A DNA stretch of 8,202 nucleotides, taken from an uncultured Lachnospira sp. (GTDB lineage: Bacteria > Bacillota > Clostridia > Lachnospirales > Lachnospiraceae). Below, one piece after another: positions 6,092-8,202 of the stretch; the stretch's first letter is position 1; every line of letters begins with the position of its first letter. The notes under the pieces are model-generated. The model was not told the origin of the DNA and ran no database searches. It saw only the letters and a list, made by a program, of their open reading frames with translations. Where the stretch lies: the NCBI GenBank assembly GCA_910587485.1, contig CAJUKN010000030.1, forward strand, positions 9,276-17,477, given 5' to 3'. Position numbers and translations under genes: made by a program.

Positions 6092-6763
6092 TCAGCAGAA
6101 AAGGACAACCAATCTGTCAATCCATTCCATTCCGTTCCTGTCCATTCCCCACAGCCGCCCACGCTTCTTGAACTGCTGAATACCGCCATGCAACAGGCAG
6201 GACAGCCCAACAGCCGCTACGGGAAGATAAAAGACCTAAAGAGTTTTGCAAAGGCGGTCAGCTTCTTGCAGGGCAACAGCATTTCCACCCTGTCCGAGTT
6301 GCAGGAAACGCTAACGAAAATGAAAAAGCGGTACTGGAATACCAACAGCGAGATAAAGCAGACGGAAAGGCTACTCCATGAGCGGAAAGAACTGATAGAC
6401 CAAGCGGAAAATTATCTGCAATATCGGGAATATCACAAGGCATACAAGCAGACCAAGCCGAAAAAGCAGGAGGACTATGCGGAACGCTACCGTACCGAAC
6501 TTGCACTGTATGACCGAGCGGAACGGTATCTGAAAGAGCATTTAGGGAGCGACACCAAGCTAAGACCGAAAGCATGGAAAGCCGAGGTTGCAGACCTAAC
6601 CGCACAGAAAGACCGCCTATATCGGGAAATGCGAAGTCTGAAAGAAGAAGTTGCTGAAGCCGAAACCGTCAAGCGTTGCGTGGAAACTGTCTTAACAGAC
6701 AGGACAATACCGCCGACAGAACAGAGAAAGGAGAAGTCAAAAACGCATGATGTGTCATTGTGA
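6092..6763 (+). pseudogene. Relaxase (mobilization protein), C-terminal fragment
   Basis: The frame opens right after a TAA at 6089-6091 and stays open for 223 codons. The piece from LLELLNTAMQQAGQ (about 6164 on) through RYGKIKDLKSFAKAVSFLQ and STLSELQETLTKM resembles the C-terminal, coiled-coil-rich region of relaxases from gut Firmicute conjugative elements. It continues with long charged helices (YHKAYKQTKPKKQEDY, RAERYLKEHLG, LYREMRSLKEEV) and ends in a basic tail. The N-terminal nuclease domain with the catalytic tyrosine and HUH metal site is absent; full proteins are usually more than twice this length. The ATG at 6188 has no ribosome site, so it is more likely a 5'-truncated remnant than a gene. 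It is GC-richer than the host genes, consistent with transfer. I recognise the family by sequence pattern only. Confidence 0.7.
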
Positions 6764-6786
6764 TCCAGTCGGTTGTGTGGTATAAT
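6758..6786 (+). promoter_or_regulatory. Promoter of the GNAT gene
   Basis: TTGTGA (6758-6763) and a perfect TATAAT (6781-6786) are separated by 17 bases. Transcription would begin near 6793, leaving a leader of about 55 bases. The -35 box overlaps the stop codon of the relaxase remnant, so the gene does not need upstream transcription. Confidence 0.65.
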
Positions 6787-6790
6787 CTCA

Positions 6791-6809
6791 TTGTCGTTGA
6801 TAGCGACAA
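6791..6809 (+). promoter_or_regulatory. Hairpin or operator at the start of the GNAT leader
   Basis: TTGTCG (6791-6796) and CGACAA (6804-6809) form a 6-bp inverted repeat with a 7-base loop. It begins four bases after the -10 box, so it is either the 5' hairpin of the transcript, which would stabilise it, or an operator covering the start site. There is no T-run, so attenuation is unlikely. Confidence 0.4.
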
Positions 6810-6847
6810 ATCGGGATTTATGCAATTGAATAACGAGGTAAAAATAC

Positions 6848-7300
6848 ATGGAAAAGAATTACGAATTTAAGAGAATTGGAATTGATGAGATTGAAGCAAT
6901 AAAGGGATTATTTAAAAGCGTATTTACGATTGAGCCGTGGAATGACGACTGGTCAAATGAAGATCAACTTCGCCTTTATTTGATTGATTTAGTAGGACAG
7001 GATAATTCATTAACCTATGGATTATATGAAAATGAAGAACTAATTAGTATATCAATGGGACATATCAGACATTGGTATTCCGGCACGGAATATTATATCG
7101 ATGAATTGTGTGTACAGACTGATAAACAGGGAAGCGGTATTGGAACATATTTTCTGAATAAGATTGAAAAAGCGATAAAAGAAATTGGCATGGCAAATAT
7201 TTTTTTGCAGACGGAGAATAATGTCCCGGCTTATGGTTTCTATCAGAAAAATGGCTTTTATGAGTTGAAGAGACACGTGTCATTTGCAAAAAAGTTATGA
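6848..7300 (+). CDS. GNAT-family N-acetyltransferase
   Basis: A 150-residue single-domain acetyltransferase of the GNAT fold, using acetyl-CoA. The beta-4/alpha-3 core reads YYIDELCVQTDKQGSGIGTYFL (split here at residues 82-103), with the pyrophosphate-binding QGSGIG at 94-99. A C-terminal PAYGFYQKNGF (127-137) includes the tyrosine (Y132) that often acts as the acid. The N-terminal FTIEPWNDDW (26-35) is common in small-molecule GNATs, including some resistance enzymes, but the sequence does not match an aminoglycoside acetyltransferase that I know. The substrate is therefore open. GAGG at 6835-6838 is nine bases before the ATG. The gene is AT-richer than the relaxase remnant before it and has its own promoter and terminator, so it looks like an independent cargo gene. 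Confidence 0.85.
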   Translation: MEKNYEFKRIGIDEIEAIKGLFKSVFTIEPWNDDWSNEDQLRLYLIDLVGQDNSLTYGLYENEELISISMGHIRHWYSGTEYYIDELCVQTDKQGSGIGTYFLNKIEKAIKEIGMANIFLQTENNVPAYGFYQKNGFYELKRHVSFAKKL

Positions 7301-7369
7301 ATAGAGAAAGAAACAAGAGCGATAAATTCCGGTTTGTCCATACCAAAAGTAAATAATTGCAACAGACCA

Positions 7370-7409
7370 AACAGCGGTAAACTTATCACAGATTTACTGC
7401 TGTTTTTTT
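7370..7409 (+). terminator. Rho-independent terminator after the GNAT gene
   Basis: ACAGCGGTAAA (7371-7381) pairs with TTTACTGCTGT (7393-7403) through an 11-bp stem containing one G-U pair, with an 11-base loop and a run of seven T (7403-7409). It is a strong plus-strand terminator about 70 bases after the GNAT stop. On the minus strand, A residues precede the stem, but only a weak T-run follows, so it is mostly one-way. The bases 7301-7370 hold no gene that I can see. Confidence 0.85.
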
Positions 7410-7444
7410 ACCCAAAAGCAAGCAGGAAAGCAATAAATGACATA

Positions 7445-7876
7445 TTACTTTCCAACACTGTCAGCACTGAACTTGTACCCAATACCTAACACAGTTTTGA
7501 GATAAGTCGGGTTTTTGCTGTCCGGCTCAATCTTTTTCCACAAATTGTATATCACATTCGTAACGCTTGAATGACAGCTATTGCTTTCCATGCTCCAAAC
7601 AGCTTCAAAAATCTGCGACTGCGTAAATACCCTGTTCGGACTGGAAGCAAGAAAAACAAGCGTACCATACTCAAGACGGGTAAGGCGCACTTCTCTCCTA
7701 TCCCGCAACACTCTGCGCTGATGTTGCAGTATTTCCAAGCCTTGAAAGGACAATACAGACAAGGAAACAGGTTGTTGTTCCGCTTCAATCTGCAATTCGT
7801 CTGCCAAGAGCGAAACCGCCCTCTGAAAGACTGTTTCCTCACTGTCCGAAAACGTCAGCACTATCATTTTTCCCAT
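7445..7876 (-). CDS. Winged-helix (OmpR/PhoB-type) DNA-binding protein without a receiver domain
   Basis: A 143-residue protein. Residues about 46-138 match the OmpR/PhoB C-terminal winged helix: LTRLEYGTLVFLASSPNRVF (65-84), QSQIFEAVW (86-94), SSVTNVIYNLWKKIE (103-117, the recognition-helix zone), and YLKTVLGIGYKF (125-136, the wing). The N-terminal 40 residues are too short for a response-regulator receiver and show no phospho-acceptor pattern. They share a start with the gene just upstream (MGK...LT....EE). The ATG at 7876 is chosen because AGAGG (7889-7885) lies eight bases before it; ATGs at 7882 and 7903 are too close to it or upstream of it. The upstream paralogue ends 14 bases away, so the two are likely co-transcribed and coupled. 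It probably regulates element genes; the target is unknown. Confidence 0.8.
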   Translation of the reverse strand: MGKMIVLTFSDSEETVFQRAVSLLADELQIEAEQQPVSLSVLSFQGLEILQHQRRVLRDRREVRLTRLEYGTLVFLASSPNRVFTQSQIFEAVWSMESNSCHSSVTNVIYNLWKKIEPDSKNPTYLKTVLGIGYKFSADSVGK

Positions 7877-7890
7877 GTTCATTACCTCTC

Positions 7891-8133
7891 TTATCCGTTG
7901 CATTGATACAACATTTTTTCTGCACTGTTTACCTTTATTTGACAGTAAGCTACAAGTATATATGCCAGAAACCGCACTGTCAATTTCATGCGGATAAGGG
8001 AACGACAGCCACTATCAACAGCGGGCGTAATCTCCATAGGTTCAATTTGTATATAATTAGATATTACCATTATGATTTTGTCAATCATTTTTTCTTCTTG
8101 TTCGTTAAGTGTCAGTAGTAACAATTTTCCCAA
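7891..8133 (-). CDS. Short paralogue of the neighbouring winged-helix protein, truncated
   Basis: An 80-residue protein starting at a TTG codon (8133), supported by GGGAGG at 8146-8141 seven bases upstream. Its first 31 residues align without gaps to those of the next gene: MGK, LT at 7-8, EE at 13-14 and QIE at 29-31 are identical (10 of 31), and most of the rest are similar in character. After a short spacer, LTVRFLAYILVAYCQIKVNSA and EKMLYQ (51-76) resemble the first helices of a winged-helix domain (compare LTRLEYGTLVFLASSPNRVF in the neighbour). The protein then ends before the recognition helix and wing. It therefore should not bind DNA by itself as an OmpR-type protein. It may be a partner or antagonist of the full-length paralogue, or a decaying duplicate. 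I do not know a named family for the N-terminal module. Confidence 0.6.
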   Translation of the reverse strand: MGKLLLLTLNEQEEKMIDKIIMVISNYIQIEPMEITPAVDSGCRSLIRMKLTVRFLAYILVAYCQIKVNSAEKMLYQCNG

Positions 8134-8202
8134 GTTACCACCTCCCAGTATGCGGTTGTCTTTCTAATTACATTTTATTGTTCTGTGATAAATAAAAAAT
8201 GA

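Larger units (their letters stand above)
6092..8202. mobile_element. Probable fragment or end region of an integrative/mobilizable element
   Basis: Composition changes abruptly near 6090-6120: 32 G/C in 60 bases at 6181-6240 against 13 in 60 at 5821-5880. The region begins inside a relaxase gene whose N-terminal catalytic part is missing, then carries an isolated acetyltransferase with its own signals and two divergent regulator genes. This mix is usual for integrated elements of gut Firmicutes. I see no integrase, attachment site or flanking repeat, so the outer limits are unknown. The left limit is where the relaxase frame opens; the right limit is only the window edge. Confidence 0.5.

Noticed and set aside
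6121..6150. Repeated CCATTCC units as a tandem repeat or attachment site
   Set aside because: The units are few and imperfect, and they lie within an open frame; no matching copy is seen elsewhere in the window.
6258..6849. Long open frames on the minus strand opposite the relaxase remnant
   Set aside because: They overlap the relaxase-like frame, give cysteine/serine/arginine-rich sequence without family features, and are explained by the GC-richer composition.
6820..6870. 16-codon leader peptide overlapping the start of the GNAT gene
   Set aside because: The ribosome site is weak, the leader shows no attenuator fold, and no residue bias suggests a sensing peptide.
6848..7300. Aminoglycoside 6'-N-acetyltransferase
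   Set aside because: Only the general GNAT fold motifs are shared; the sequence does not resemble the AAC(6') proteins I can recall, so no substrate is assigned.
7571..7906. 111-residue plus-strand frame opposite the winged-helix gene
   Set aside because: It is the shadow of a gene with clear domain homology on the other strand and has no ribosome site or recognisable motif.
1..8202. CRISPR array, tRNA or rRNA genes
   Set aside because: No regularly spaced repeats and no tRNA or rRNA signature sequences were seen on either strand; the only structured RNA gene recognised is rnpB.

Overview
The window looks like chromosomal DNA of a low-GC Firmicute, most likely a gut Clostridia/Lachnospiraceae relative. 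The reasons are the strongly AT-rich genes with AGGAGG-type ribosome sites, an aspartate transcarbamylase that carries its own PyrI regulatory chain, a type-A-like RNase P RNA, and a patch of integrative/mobilizable-element DNA of the kind common in gut Firmicutes. The species cannot be fixed from this sequence.

Layout. (1) 1-115, minus: the first 38 codons of a CpsB/YwqE-like PHP-family tyrosine phosphatase that runs off the left edge. (2) 116-306: divergent regulatory region. (3) 307-1685, plus: pyrB and pyrI, the catalytic and regulatory chains of aspartate carbamoyltransferase (second step of pyrimidine synthesis), separated by a small hairpin. (4) 1719-1810: a long imperfect inverted repeat with a T-rich 3' side, lying between convergent genes. 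(5) 5337-1838, minus: an apparent three-gene operon encoding a PlsC-like acyltransferase, a GT8 glycosyltransferase, and a single protein that fuses a GT8 domain to a second PlsC-like acyltransferase. (6) 5780-5396, minus: rnpB, just upstream of that operon. (7) 5781-6091: AT-rich non-coding DNA. (8) From about 6092 to the right edge: DNA of different composition. It holds the C-terminal remnant of a conjugative relaxase, a GNAT acetyltransferase with its own promoter and terminator, and, on the minus strand, two tandem related small genes. One of these encodes a winged-helix regulator without a receiver domain and the other a shortened relative of it.

The most interesting parts are the acyltransferase/GT8 operon, which has the parts list for making or modifying an acylated glycolipid (function not known), and the tandem regulator pair, which shares an N-terminal module I do not recognise. 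The pyr genes, rnpB and the phosphatase are housekeeping or well-known families. The right quarter looks like the decayed or partial end of an integrated mobile element.
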